Shown piece by piece: positions 1 through 11,703 of a stretch of DNA of 64,000 nucleotides. Both the position numbers and the translations under genes were made by a program. Under the pieces are notes generated by a model. The model was given only the letters and a program-made list of their open reading frames with translations, did not search any database and was not told the DNA's origin. Every line of letters begins with the position of its first letter. The first letter of the stretch is position 1. Source of the DNA: Pomphorhynchus laevis (lineage: Eukaryota; Acanthocephala; Palaeacanthocephala; Echinorhynchida; Pomphorhynchidae); assembly GCA_012934845.2 (NCBI GenBank), contig WNNJ02000599.1:332932-396931 (forward strand), in the 5' to 3' direction.

Positions 1-165
1 ATTAGATTAGATAACTGAGTCTACATATTTTATACTATTTATAAATTAAAAATAAAGATAAATAATTATAAATAATTATAGAAAATATCCAAAAAAATAA
101 AAATAAATAATAAAAGATTTTTTTAAATTTAAATTTAAAATTAAAATTTAAACATTTATAAATAA
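1..165 (-). repeat. PLE 3'-terminal fragment (AT-rich variant)
   Basis: The sequence begins with the 3' terminus shared by the Penelope-like copies of this window, read on the minus strand: the block AACTGAGTCTAC followed by an AT-rich tract. The same terminus recurs near 16,503, 17,303, 22,315, 46,424, 53,150, 54,850, 55,255 and 58,045 (minus) and 7,560, 45,420, 59,285 and 62,940 (plus). The AT tract here resembles the copies at 46,424 and 53,150 more than the main type. It lies next to the family A element, so that element probably sits in PLE 3' sequence. Confidence 0.6.
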
Positions 166-222
166 TAATGCATATAAAAGTTACAGAAAAAAATTTGTAT
201 AGTTTGTGATATTTCAGTACTG

Positions 223-2928
223 TTAAGTTGGAATGTTTCCGTCTCGATCGACCTCTAACAGGCACGCTGCAATTCTCCGCTGCACTGCACAGCTTAAACG
301 CTGCAAGAGGAAATTGGCAGCTCTTTGATCATCTGTTGCCACCACCAACATATTGCCCAGTTTTGTCAAAAAATTCGAAGTTATCGGCCCGACAGCACTA
401 ATTGTGTCGATCGCCAACGGCACAAATTTATATTGCGATTCGTCAATACATGTATATTTGGCCTTCTTTCGATCCTCTGCCAATCTAGCAACCTCCCCGG
501 CCCCAGAGATCGCACTAGGCAAATGACTGGCAGCAAGAATGTTGGGACACTTGAAGTCCCATACTAGCAGACGTTCCCTTTTTCATGGGACTAGTGAAGC
601 ACCGTCCGGTATCTTGCCGTCGATTCTGCAGAGTCCGATTGTTTCAAGGCGGGACGGGACACCGGCTGTGGCAAGGGCGCTACGAATAAGTGTGTTTACA
701 GCACTGTGCCGATTGTGCCGAGAAACCACTCTGGGGCAGTCTAGCCCGTGAATACCAGAGGGGTCTGATACGACGCTGCACTCACACTTAAACGAAACCG
801 AGTGGAGGGCTGATGCAAGACATATTGAACTGTCGTTTAGTTTTGTGCCCATCGAAGCTATCGGTAGGGCATTAAGGTATGCGCCAGACCATCTGATAGA
901 TGGGGCTAGCAAGCGGGCCCGATCTTTTGGAAAGGCGCATGAAGCTGTCAGGTGTCGGAATTCCTTCTCAAACAATGGGGCTGTCCAACGTTTTTGCAAG
1001 GTTGTATTCGTTAGAACAGTCAGCTCGAATTTAGTGGTCCAACTCTCTGACGCCGTTCGGTAGTTAAGGTCACTAGTGCCTGAGCGATTTGCCAAATGCT
1101 CTGGGATTAATAGCGCAGTTAAGTCCTTTGTGCGCGAAACAGATGAACAAAAGGCCGGTATAGGCAACTCTTCCGCACGCAAAACACCCAGTCCACTCAT
1201 CTTAACAGGTAGCGAGGCTTGACGCCAGGCTATGTCAGAGAGCCTGAGGTTAAGGATTTTGCTAAGAGAAGTGCGAACTTCCTCGTCGAAGGCTTTCACG
1301 AGGCCGCTTGTATAACACGGTGCGCAGCGTAAAAGGAAGTTGATCTTTGGCAGCGTCAAACAATGTCGAAGTATAAAGAAGGCGTCGTGCTTCGCAAGTT
1401 TTGAGAGCTTTCGGCTTACCTGCTGAAGGTGTGTGATAGCCGATTCCAAGAACATATCGAGGTGAAATCCGGCGCAAAGCGGAGCGCCTAGCAAGTCCGC
1501 GGATGACACATAACAGACTTACGTTTGGCATTATATCAAGTAGAGGTTAAATATAGGTACCGCTTTTAGAAATCACTTGGCATTTGTCTGGCTGTAGGAA
1601 CAATCCAATTTTTGCTCCTTGAGTTCGAATGTGTTCGACATCATTGATTAGAGTGGAAACTTCTCCCCCTATGCAGCAGTCATCCAGATACCAACCAGCT
1701 AATGGTGACAAAAGGCTGTGGGTCAGACTGTTGATGGAGAGTGAGAACAAACGAGGACCGAGAATATCCCCTTGTTGTACTCCCTCTTTTGAATCAATCA
1801 CACTGTCCTCGAAGAGAAGTGTGCTTGGGTAATCGTAGCCCATTTCCACAAAGTCCTGGATCCCCGGAATTTCCTTCTTCACAACCTGAAAGACTGCGCT
1901 CCTGCTGATTTAGTTAAAGGCATTTCCGAAGTCTAACTTTACCATCGCTGAATTGCCTACCAAACCGTGTTCAGCAAAACATCTCGCTGCATGAATTGCG
2001 GCCTCGACACCACCAGGCACACCGACGCCAAGTTGATTTGGAAGAAGCATGCCAACCACTCTCTCGGTAGCAAATCTGCAAGCCACCTTAGCAGCTAGCC
2101 GGCGGAAGGTACACCCAACAGCTATAGGTCTAACTCCACCGTCCCCTTTTACGAAATCCAGAAGCTTGGCTCCGCATAATATAGGCCTTATCGAGATTGC
2201 CACTTTACCCGCCCGACAAGACAGAAGGACCCGAAATAAGTGGACTTAAATCGAGATTTGACCGCGGACGTGCGCAGCTTTTATTATGAAGTAACCGCCG
2301 TTCTGTTAGTTTGCGACGCAAAAGCTCGATAGTCTGCTCGTCCGCACTCAACAGCTGGTTGTTATCGGCAAGCAGTCGTACCGCTCCACGAATATCACCA
2401 TCCTCCAACTTATCACAAACCTTGTTTCGAAGTTTATCATCCCGGCGATATACAGGTTTAGTTCTTGTTGTACTAATTGTTGTGATTGCCCCTTGACCGT
2501 ACGACATGCATGCTGACTTTAACGTCGACCCTAGCGACATATTACACTTACCCCTGTTCGTTAGTGGCACGCGCAAGACTGATTTCGCGAATCCGAGGAG
2601 TTGCATCCATGGGTTATCGTTTAGCGGGCAAGCGTTGACAGCATTTATTAGTTCGACAAGCTTGGTTGCTACTGTGGGCCTCGCTTCACGTGGTATTCGC
2701 CGAACCAGACGTACGTTCTCGCAAAGTAGTTCCATGCTCGACAACGAACTTTGGAGGCTTGGAAAAGCGGCTGGATTGCCATTGGAGTAGGCAGCTGCTG
2801 TATTTAGTTTCTGAATCGTTTGGAGGCTTGCCGGAGCCAGGGCAAGTTGAGCCTCGACCGTGCTGCCGAACAAGTCCACTTGCCACAGGCATAAAATCCC
2901 GGTAGCATACGGAGCATTGTACTCGCAT
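223..2928 (-). pseudogene. REL-endonuclease non-LTR retroelement, family A (broken)
   Basis: Relic of one long retroelement protein. It starts at 2,928 with a C2H2-like finger followed by CPGSGKPP. The middle region (2,879-2,205) contains GDIRGAVRLLADN. The RT part has GDGGVRPIAVG, KLDFGNAFN (motif A), EGVQQGDILGPRLF (motif B) and WYLDD (motif C, near 1,690). The C-terminal part has a Cys/His cluster, a conserved SRHN and a PD-(D/E)xK-type site (KIPDG, then WDFKCPN near 560-620), which defines the restriction-like endonuclease. These elements copy themselves by target-primed reverse transcription. Damage: a frameshift near 2,800, apparent loss of the first RT motifs near 2,204, a stop just after motif A, a frameshift near 1,510-1,547, and a stop beside the nuclease site best explained as TGG to TGA. 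The combination of finger, RT order and PD-DxK site is well known in animal genomes; the exact clade is not assigned. Confidence 0.85.
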
Positions 2929-3004
2929 AAATCCGTTGTAAGAATGTATGTATAATAGATTGTATTTAGACGTTCTGAAAATCCTTCGACACTTGTAATT
3001 AGCT

Positions 3005-3290
3005 AGAACACTTATAAATTTTCTTGGAAATTAAAATCAATTTTTATGAATTGACTAATGAATAACAGACGATGTATCAGAATAAGGATACGTAGTCATC
3101 AGGAGGAACTGCTATGCTATCAGGTTCCGGCCTTAATTGCTCGATCTAACATATCAGCGGGGACAAATACACGCTTATGATGTATCTCCTCTGATGAAAT
3201 TTGATTATCTACTATTATATTCTAATACTAAGTATATTATTTATTATCCATCCATAAAAATTTGCCACTTAAGAGTTAAAAAGTAAAGTT
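3005..3290 (-). repeat. PLE 3' UTR fragment
   Basis: Minus-strand copy of the conserved PLE 3' region. It contains the block around ATTTTTATGAATTGACTAAT, a diverged version of the interleaved complementary segments described for the other copies, and the end of the RT coding region (TTGCCACTTAAGAG at 3,265). With the terminus at 1-165 it brackets the family A element, as if that element had inserted into this PLE. Confidence 0.7.
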
Positions 3291-4649
3291 AAAGATAAAA
3301 ATTTGCTGTAAAAAAATAGTTGAGTTTAGCATTTGAAATTAATCGGTAAAATTAATTACGAATAAATTAATCAGTGCCGAAATGAAATGTAAAGTCATTA
3401 TTGTTATAATGAAATTAATTGTAATAAATTGAGAATATTTATTGTAATACTTGAGAATTTATTTAAGTATTCTCAACTAAAAGAATCAGTTGTTCATTTT
3501 TTCATGATATTCCTTGTTTAAATCGCCGTTTATGTAGTTTCCATATTTCATAAAAATTTTCCAACTCTTAACATCTCGGCAGCAAAATTTTCATTTAAAA
3601 TCAGGCAAATCTTGTAATAATTGAAATAATACTTACTAAACTTATAATAGTATTGAAACAACGTTGTATCTGCTTGCTATGACCAAGTGACATGACGATA
3701 CGAAGTTTGCTAAATTGAAAATAAATAGAGTAAACAGTATTTTGCACAATGGTGTCGATATTATAATATCCTAAATTGTATTTTTATTCTTTTTCTATGC
3801 TTGATCTTTGGAATAAATCAAAGATAAATTCGTCATTGTAATTTATTAATTTTAATATCGTAAATATTTATGAAATATCTACACCTTAAATTAATTTACA
3901 CATTTCTGATGTTCTGATGTTATTAAAATTTGCATTTAATAAATTTATAAAATTTACTTTAGAACGTTCATCTAGCAAATTTAATTAATATTTATATCAA
4001 TTAATTATAACTAATTGATATAATTATCTATGTAGATTAAATAGGAAAGCTTAATTCACCTTTCATTTGGATGACTGTATGCTAATTAACAGCATTTATT
4101 TTATCAAACAGTTGCCGCGAAAAATGCATTTCATGATTTAAGTCAATAAAAATATATATTCTGATATCATTCAATTTAGCCACTCCTGTCTTTCGCATGT
4201 GGAAATTAAGTATTAATTACTACTGATAAAAATGCTGTAATTTACAAAGTAAGGTAGTGAAGTTCCTAGTGATAAGATACCCAGGCGGTACTTTTAAAAA
4301 TCCGAAAGAAAAAATGTAAGTTTTGATCGAGCCAATAAAACGGAAACCTTTTAATACTGGACACTGGAAGATGATGATTAATGAGCATTTTGAGGGTTTA
4401 TTGCAGAATTTACAAGTGTTTGTGCAGATATGAAATTGACATTTATTTACACAAAGGCGGTCATGGTAACCGTTAATTAAAGCACTGATGACCAAAACTC
4501 TCCTTTTTGAATTTAGTAAAGTTTAGTTGCGGTATATCATAAAAATATATTAATGTAAATTGAATTTGAACGAGGAATGCGACGGTGTGATAACATTTAA
4601 ATTTGAAAAAAGATGGCAAAAGCCATCGCAAAATTTATTTAATTAAATA

Positions 4650-4678
4650 TTTCGATGCCTAGCTGGCATCATCTTCAG
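4650..4678 (-). ncRNA. hammerhead-like core motif
   Basis: On the minus strand CTGAAGA is followed by a perfect 6-bp hairpin (GATGCC/GGCATC) and GAAA, the order of a hammerhead ribozyme core with stem II. One extra base sits between the core and the stem, and I could not draw convincing stems I and III, so activity is uncertain. The same layout, 26 to 29 bases long, occurs at eight other places in the window, mostly at ends of GIY-YIG or foldback elements. Confidence 0.45.
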
Positions 4679-6221
4679 CAATCTGAAAATTATGTATTAA
4701 AATTATGTATTAGTAGCAATTAGTGGGTAAAGTAGGTTTAGTAGGTTTAGCACTAACTTAGTAGGCTCAAAGTAGGCTCAGTAGGTTTAGCACTAACTTT
4801 TTAAATCTATTTTATTATAATCGTCACTAACAGTTTAAATAAAATCGTAAACCAATGGTTAATTTACCACTTTTGTGTAAGATGACTTGACATGATATTG
4901 TTTGCAACATACTGGCTAAATTGTACATTTTTCTGTGATTTCAAAAATACCAAAGACACCATATGCGCGGCAGCTTCAGTGTAATCACGAAGACGCTCTT
5001 CTAATCTCGCTACACTACCCACTTTCATAAATATCTTGGTTTTCCCGCATTTGTATTGGCTTGACTAAAGAATTAATTAATCTTTTCAATTAATGCTTGC
5101 ATTTTATATATGTATCTCCTACAAACTATTCATCTTAAAAATTATACAAAGTTAACTTGAAAATATTGTAATCATTTGATAACGATAGTGAGCCATTTGA
5201 TATCTCTAGTGAGCCATCTCTATACATTCGATTGCATCGAACGTAAGGAGATGATTCATAATATGATTATGATTCATAATCATAAATTGTAATTTATTTA
5301 CATGAACCTAAGCTTACCAATGTCTTTTTAAAATATTTAACAGCACTTATTTGTGTGTTAAATAATAAATAAACACTTATTTATTATTATTCCCTTTTAA
5401 AAAATTTATATATTTATAATTTAAAATATTATATTCCCTTTTATAAAGATTAGACTTGTATCGAGTTTTTATGTATTGTCGATATCTCATAAAAAATATA
5501 AATAAAATATATATTTATTTAAATACATTTATATTTAAATATTTATATAATATTTAAATATAAATATATTCATACAATTATATAATATATAATATATACA
5601 TTTATATATTTAAATATAAAATAAATATATGAATAAAAATAATTATAATATCAATACATGATGGTAAATCATATGTATTTATATAATCATATTTTATATA
5701 TAATAGTTGTTTGATATATTACAATATATTGTATATATCACAATATATTTTATTGATATATTATAATGTCCTTAGTATATATGGTTATGAAAATATACTA
5801 AACTGACTTCTAGGATCATCCGTTATTCGTTTGTATTGCTATTTTAAATTAAACAGGTAAATAATATTTTATAGGAAAATATTCTATAAAGACGTTTTGT
5901 CAACGAGGCATAAAAAACAAATATCAGTTTATATAGTTGACAAATTTTATATTTATGTATTTACGTACTAAATTAGATTCAGTGAATTGAATTTGACTTC
6001 ACTGATTCAGTAGTCAGTGAACTAATAAAATTCAGATTAAATAACTAATCTGAATCATAAATACAATTAATGTGATCATATATCACATTAATTTTGGTTA
6101 AAAATTTCAACTGATAGATATGTAAAGTAAATAAAAAATTATAAATTATATTTTTTTCGATGGAGAAACTTTATAACTTATTTTACAATTAATTATACTC
6201 AACGTCTTAAAACGTCTCCGC

Positions 6222-6253
6222 ACTCGCGATCGGATATTTATCCGATCGCGAGT
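6222..6253. repeat. perfect 14-bp-arm hairpin
   Basis: ACTCGCGATCGGAT is followed after four bases by its exact reverse complement. It is GC-rich in very AT-rich surroundings, which makes chance pairing unlikely. It is one of several such hairpins in the window. Confidence 0.8.
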
Positions 6254-6395
6254 TTGAAGATCATATATGAATGAAGCAATGAATGAAATATCATCATATA
6301 TGAATGAAACTATGAATGAAATTTCATCATTTATGAATGAAATTATATATTTTATTCATATAATGAATGAAATACTTTATTGTCAATAATCAAGT

Positions 6396-6905
6396 CTTTA
6401 TAATTGTCAATAAAGCAAACGAGTCGAGTGATCGTCAGCCAACATTAAAAGGACCGAAACGTGAAACGTAAGCAGTGGATCAGCAACTGATGAGGTCCAC
6501 CAACACTAAAATATACCGTACTGCTGTTAACTTACAAATAAGATTAAAGCAGCATACAGAATAAAAATTAGTCATCAAAATTTTAATAGTAACAGTGGCT
6601 GCAAAGGTATATCAATTTAAAATTAAGAAACAAACTATAGTAATCATTTGAAATCAGAAATGATTTCAATTAAATTTGCAAAATGTTAGATGAAAGTATT
6701 TCCTTCAATCTAATTGTCAATAAACCAGGCAAATCGAATGATCATCAGTCAACAATAAAATGATCGAAACGTGAAATGTATGTATTGGATCAGTAGCTTA
6801 TGTGATCCACTAATACTGATATGTAGCGTACCGCTGTTATCTTATGGATTGAATTAAAGCAGCGTGCAGAATAGAAATAGTCTTCAAAAATTTAACATTG
6901 CATAA
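6396..6905 (+). repeat. two copies of a ~310-bp repeat with hammerhead-like segments
   Basis: Two diverged copies start near 6,400 and 6,710 and share TAATTGTCAATAAA, the CGAAACGTGAAA block, GGATCAG, a GATCC/GGTCC block and an AGCAGCGTGCAG-like tail. In copy 1, GGACC-GAAA (6,451-6,459), a CGU-loop-ACG hairpin and UA are followed by CTGATGA-GGTCC (6,487-6,498), so stem II can form in a circularly permuted hammerhead. In copy 2 one G-C pair of that stem is A-T. Stem I is not convincing, and the copy 2 core is degenerate (CTTATGT). Confidence 0.55.
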
Positions 6906-7044
6906 TACTAAAATTAAATTATTTTATTTTTAATGTAAAACAATGGAATTGACAATAGTCAAAATAGTTAGCCAAATCAGGTATATCAATTATAGTAGCG
7001 TGCAGAATAAAAAAGGACAAATTTCCATAGTAGCAATGGCTGAT

Positions 7045-7598
7045 TGATATTGGCTCTCTTCAAAATCATTTGAATAATTTAATAGATACATATTTTAAAC
7101 TAGGTTACTATAAAAATAATATCAAGCATAAAATAGTAAAATATATAAATCAACATAATAATATAAAGAATCAATTTTAACTCTTAAGTGGCAAATTTTT
7201 ATGGATGGATAATAAATAATATACTTTGTATTAGAATAAGATACTAGATAGTTTTATCAGAGGAAATACATCATTAGCATGTATTTGGCCCCGCTGCAAT
7301 GTTTGGTAGAGGAGTTAGGGACCGAAACCTGATAGCATAGCAATTCCTCCTGATGACCTCTAATTCTTATTCTAATACAACGTCTGTTATTTATTACTCA
7401 ATTCATAAAAATGACGTTTATTTTAAATTTTAATTTTTTATTTTAACTTGATTTAAATTATAGAAAATCTAAAAACAATTATTAATTTTATTATTTAATT
7501 ATTAAATTTTAATTTAGCATTATTATGTTTTGTTTAGTTAATAATTATATTTAATACGTAGACTCAGTTAGCTGATTTGATTTATCGGTATTGTCGGT
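7045..7598 (+). repeat. PLE 3' end (RT C-terminus plus 3' UTR)
   Basis: Plus-strand 5'-truncated PLE. It carries the last RT codons (NNLIDTYF, LGYYKNN), the 3' UTR with the interleaved complementary segments (7,290-7,350) and the terminus TACGTAGACTCAGTTAGCTG ending at about 7,575. It is inverted relative to the fragment at 3,005-3,290. Confidence 0.85.
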
Positions 7599-7599
7599 A

Positions 7600-7740
7600 C
7601 TTTCGATATTTTGATCAGTAGCTGATGAAGTCCACCAATACTGAAATGTGGCGTACTGCTTTTGGCATATCTATAGAATCGAAGTAGCGTGCAGTGTCAT
7701 CAAAAATTTTAATTGTAACAACGACTGCACAATTATATTT
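7600..7740 (+). repeat. third copy of the hammerhead-like dispersed repeat
   Basis: Diverged copy of the repeat at 6,396-6,905, again with GATCAGTAGCTGATGA, a CCACCAATACTGAAATG block, GCGTACTGCT and AGTAGCGTGCAG. Here CTGATGA, a 3-bp stem (AGT/ACT) and GAAA are adjacent in normal hammerhead order, and a GTC triplet follows at about 7,698. UUUUGAU before the core can pair with AUCAAAA after the triplet, but a six-base bulge would sit next to the core. Confidence 0.5.
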
Positions 7741-7823
7741 ATATAATTGTATTAATTATTAATTATTTATATAATTATATCAAGAAAATTTATAACTGTT
7801 CTAGCAAATTACACAATTTACAA

Positions 7824-8018
7824 GGACTGCGTTTCAGAGGACCGCGTTTCAGAGGACTGCGTTTCAGAGGACTGCGTTTCAGAGGACCGCGTTTCAGAGG
7901 ACTGCGTTTCAGAGGACTGCGTTTCAGAGGACCGCGTTTCAGAGGACTGCGTTTCAGAGGACTGCGTTTCAGAGGACTGCGTTTCAGAGGACCGCGTTTC
8001 AGAGGACTGCGTTTCAGA
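7824..8018 (+). repeat. 15-bp minisatellite, 13 units, in a retroelement leader
   Basis: Thirteen tandem units of GGACTGCGTTTCAGA. Units 2, 5, 8 and 12 have ACCGCG instead of ACTGCG, giving a mostly three-unit higher-order pattern. The array ends about 110 bases before the start codon of the family B element and is far more GC-rich than its surroundings. A similar minisatellite precedes the other long family B copy (28,899), so it is probably part of the element's 5' leader. Confidence 0.9.
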
Positions 8019-8131
8019 GGACGTAAGGTCGTACACCCAGGGTACCTCCCGGGTTGAGCACTCGCGCGGAAGATTACAACTTACTTTGTGACACAAAGAC
8101 AATCGAAACTAACAATTGAACGTCGCCTTGT

Positions 8132-11100
8132 ATGCCCAAAGGAATACCGTCTAACCAGAGGCTATGCTGTGGATGTAATGGTCCATCAGCAAAGTGCAAA
8201 GGTTGCAAATGTGCGAAGGCAGGAGCTCCTTGCGTTAATTGCCGTGCACCTGAATGTAACAATAGCGTGCATATTGGACCTCAGACAGTGTGTTTAACCT
8301 CTGCTGCTGAACCAGTAGGTAGAGTGGCGGATTTGAATCCCCTTACTGATAGTGGCAGTACACGGACAACTGATAATCCAATTGTAGATAACTTGCACGA
8401 CCCTGTTGATAGGCAGTCTCTTTCACTTCAGGCGATTTATGATGTGGTGATACAATGGAGGCCTAGTGCGATGCGACTCCCAAGATGTGCTGCGTCGAAT
8501 GAATTCGTTGAAATGCTTGCTAGCCTCTATCAGATTGCAGCCGAAGCTGATAACCATGATATGTTTGCACTTAAAAAGGCCACTATTTTGTCCCGGTGCG
8601 TTTTGCAACGTCTTCCATCTAGAAAGGTGTCCGAGATCCGAAAAGCACTGGAGCGCAGAATCAGACTATGGAAAAATGGCAGATTCGTCGATGTTTTCAA
8701 TGAGGCAAGAATATTACAGCGACGTTGCATGCCTATGCGTTCGAGCCCACGTACTGATGATTGGATAAAGCGCTATGTCAAGTTGGTCACAAGTGGAAAG
8801 CTGTCAGCGGCGACTGCCATATTGGAAGAGAACCAACAGTCGAGCATTCTAGATCCTGATTCGATTGTCGATGGTTTGACTGTACGTGAACACCTGCAGA
8901 ATCTACACCCAACAGCCGCAGATGCTGATGCGTCCGCTTTATTACAACGAGATTTGCCAAATGTTAGAGAGCATCATCCTTCGCTCTTCTCTGTCATAGA
9001 TGGGGAAGCTATCATCCGAGCGGCTAACAAAACCTCAGGTGGAGCTGGCCCATCAGGGCTGGATGTGATGGCTTTGAGACAACTCTTGAATAGCTTCTCC
9101 GTGCATTCCAAGGCTCTAGCGGATGCTTTGGCAAATTTTGTAGTGAGCCTTAGCACTATTCAACTCAGCCCTCGGATGTTAGAGGCGTTTACTGCTTGCC
9201 GGTTGATATTAATACCAAAGAATAATGTGAAAATTAGACCGATTGGTGTATCAGAGGTTGTTCGCCGCATTGTCAGTAAAACCATATTGTCCTGCGTCAA
9301 AGATGATCTTCAAGACGTAGCCGGGATTGTCCAACTTTGCGCATCCCAGCGAAATGGGATCGATTTTGCGATTCACTTGCTTCGCGATACGTATTCTTCT
9401 AACCAGAGCTATGGGCTTCTCGCTGTCGACGCTAAGAATGCGTTCAACTCTGTCAATCGAAATGTTATGCTACACAATATCAAACACACTTGCCCTGAGC
9501 TAGCACAGTCCTTATCTAACATTTATGCGGGCGACGCAGAACTGGTATTTGGTGATGGATCTTTAGCATCGTGCGAGGGAGTAACCCAGGAAGATCCCTT
9601 AGCCATGGCTGCCTTCGCAATGGCATCCTTAACATTGATAAGTATGATCAAGCAAGTCGTGCCAAACATTGTTTAGCGTTGATTTGCTGACGATGCGAAT
9701 TTTGTAGGTTTGCCTGAGGATCTGTTGCGTGTATGGCAACTTCTCCAAATCCAAGGACCAAAATTCGGAAATAATGTGAACCCTAGCAAAACCAAGATGC
9801 TCCTTCATCCGCAATCCGAAGGGATGTATCCACTTCCCGCAGAGATTGAGATACGGTTCGATGGCATCGAGGTTCTTGGTGCGCCAATTGGCTCAGGCGA
9901 ATTTTTAAAGGAAATTACAAAAATTAAAATATTAAAGTGGACTGAGCTTGTTTCTCGTATATCTACTGTATCACGATTTGATCCCCATGCTGCTTTCTCA
10001 GGATTCAATAAGTCAATAAAATGGAAATGGACACACTTTATGAGATCGACACCAAGTGAAACGGATCTGTATTTGTCCTTACGGGATACTATATTCAGTG
10101 GTTTGGCTCCCTCACTTTTCGATCAAGATCTAAACTCAGTTATGCACGCATTGATTTCGTCACCAATTTCAAAGGGTGGAATGGGCATGGTTGATCCAGT
10201 AAGCGCAGCTTTGACCGAGTTCGAAAGCTCGAAAAAATTTTGTAAAACATTTGATAGTGGGCTACAAGGTGATCTTATCAGGGATGCTCAGAATATCTTG
10301 ACAAAAGAGTTGAATCGAGAACGACAAAAAGTTGTGGATGAGCGTTTGGCATACATTCGATCAATCTTACCCGCCTCAATGCATCAAGCCCTGGAATTTG
10401 CACTGGGACAGGGTGCTTCCTCTTGGATTAGTGCAGTTCCAGTGAAAGCTGAATTCAGTCATTTGTGTTAACATGAATTCAGAGATGCTCTTGCGTTGCG
10501 ATATGGCTTTGACCCTATCGGGATTCCCAAGGACAAGTGTGTGTGGTGATGATGCGAAACTCCCACATTTGCTTTCGTGCAAGCGAGGAGGTGTTGTAAT
10601 AACAAGGCATAACGCCTTACGCGATTTCTTGGCCACCGAAATATCACAGGTGTGTACTGGGGTTGGTGTCGAACCGATATTACAACGGGTAGATAGTGAT
10701 CACTGTTTTGATCATCGGGTCACTTGTCGAAGTGACGACGCGCGACTCGACATCGTCTGCATTGGGCTTTCTGACGCCAGATATGAGCGAACGTTCTTTG
10801 ACGTTACGGTTTTCAACCATTTTGCTCCATCGTGTGCGTCTACGAGAAAAGCTGCATTTGATTTTCATGAAGCGAGAAAAAGATCAAAATACGCGGAACG
10901 TATCATCGATATCGAAAGGAGTAGATTTATGCCGCTGGTGTTCACGGCTTCTGGTGCTGCGGGACCCGACGCCATGGTTTTGCTCAGGACAATTGCTCGA
11001 TTGCGTTCATCACGTGGGAATAAAAGCTATGCTGAATGCCTGTGTGGCCTCAGAAGGTCCATAAGTTTGCTGCTGTGTCGTGCTGCCTCACATGCAATCA

Positions 11101-11177
11101 GAGGGTGCCGGTCGACTAGGGGTCACCCATATAGTCGTGGATCCGAACGGATGGATGATTCTAATGTTTTAGAATAA
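8132..11177 (+). pseudogene. REL-endonuclease non-LTR retroelement, family B, nearly full length
   Basis: Single long protein of about 1,000 residues starting at the ATG at 8,132, with a stop just upstream in frame. Order: Cys-rich finger at residues 11-45 (CCGCNGPSAKCKGCKC and on), a helical region, then RT with RPIGVSEVVRRIVSK, AVDAKNAFNSVNR (motif A), EGVTQEDPLAMAAF (motif B; QED where QGD is usual) and FADD (motif C, near 9,690), then a Cys/His cluster (CGDDAKLPHLLSCKRGG), RHNALRDF and the nuclease site (ARLDIVCIG, FFDVTVFN). Proteins with this layout are known from many invertebrates. Damage: two stops in the four codons before FADD (9,674 and 9,680), a TAA at 10,469, and a two-base loss in a TG run near 10,540 that shifts frame. 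It follows a minisatellite leader and ends in the 3' tag at 11,210. Confidence 0.88.
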
Positions 11178-11209
11178 ATAATAATACATAACAATGTTAA
11201 ATGTATATT

Positions 11210-11227
11210 GGCCCATTTGAGGGAACC
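11210..11227 (+). other. conserved 3' tag of family B element
   Basis: GGCCCATTTGAGGGAACC lies just after the family B coding region. Close matches are at 32,565, 32,704 and 60,139 (plus) and 17,454-17,472 (minus, family A), each in the 3' UTR of a REL element. CCC and GGG can pair across ATTTGA. In this group of elements the 3' UTR is what the RT recognises, so the tag is a candidate recognition site; that role is inferred. Confidence 0.65.
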
Positions 11228-11490
11228 GTATGTTGTAATTAATAATATATTATTATAAAAAAATTATATCATAATAACTTTAAATTATATTATAATAACT
11301 GAATAATTATTATAATTGATAATAATTGATAGTTAATTTGATTATTATCAATGACTTCGATAATATAGATAACTATCGCTACATGATGAGCATACGATAT
11401 ACAAACGCTTATTTAGCGATCCCGTATCAAGGATACATGTATATTAATTTAAATTACAAATTTGAAGTAGTTTTTCAAGTAGTTACGTAC

Positions 11491-11602
11491 TTCCAAGAAG
11501 CTGTCGAGAATAGATATACACGAAGTTACAATATTGTCATTTTTGTGGATGTCTGGTTTCAGCAGATTTTCATATCTTGTGAAAAAGTCAGAATAACTAA
11601 GC
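11491..11602 (-). CDS. myosin exon: converter, end
   Basis: 112-bp exon with acceptor CCTTAAAG and donor GTACGT. The first base completes an Arg codon split by a 46-bp intron. It encodes LSYSDFFTRYENLL and then about 23 residues to FLE, matching the segment after GYP(S/T)R in myosin converters (consensus F-x-x-F-x-x-R-Y). It ends in phase 0. The following exon (lever arm, IQ motifs) was not found to the left. Confidence 0.85.
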
Positions 11603-11648
11603 CTTTAAGGTGTTGTATTAAGCAAAATATAAAAATTATTTGTATCAC

Positions 11649-11703
11649 CTTGACGGATATCCGACAGATGATATCTTTATTGTTTCCAATACTCCGCATG
11701 TAA
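11649..11703 (-). CDS. myosin exon: converter, start
   Basis: 55-bp exon, acceptor GATCAATTAG, donor GTGATA. It encodes [16 protein letters not shown], a clear match to the myosin converter entry (consensus SGVLE-x-I-x-I-x-x-x-GYP). It begins two bases into a codon and ends in phase 2, joining exactly to the exon at 11,602. Confidence 0.9.

Larger units (their letters stand above)
3291..6395. other. AT-rich non-coding stretch
   Basis: No coding region was recognised on either strand. The stretch is AT-rich with many TA tracts (5,390-5,770). It holds a hammerhead-like motif at 4,650-4,678, a short run of TAGGTTTAG-like repeats at 4,725-4,800, a 10-bp-arm hairpin at 6,030-6,055 and a 14-bp-arm hairpin at 6,222-6,253. 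It lies left of the last myosin exon found, so it may be intron or intergenic. Confidence 0.5.

Noticed and set aside
3190-3205. CTGATGAAA in PLE 3' UTRs as a hammerhead core
   Set aside because: There is no stem II between CTGATGA and GAAA, and other copies lose the CTGATGA.
4725-4800. Telomere-like TAGGTTTAG/TAGGCTCA repeats
   Set aside because: Only a few imperfect units with mixed sequence; not a telomeric array.
7818-8102. A 94-codon minus-strand frame of repeated SETQS/SETRS
   Set aside because: It is only the translation of the 15-bp minisatellite; a 15-bp unit keeps any frame open.
11326-11703. A 125-codon plus-strand frame
   Set aside because: It is antisense to two myosin exons with good splice sites and shows no recognisable protein.
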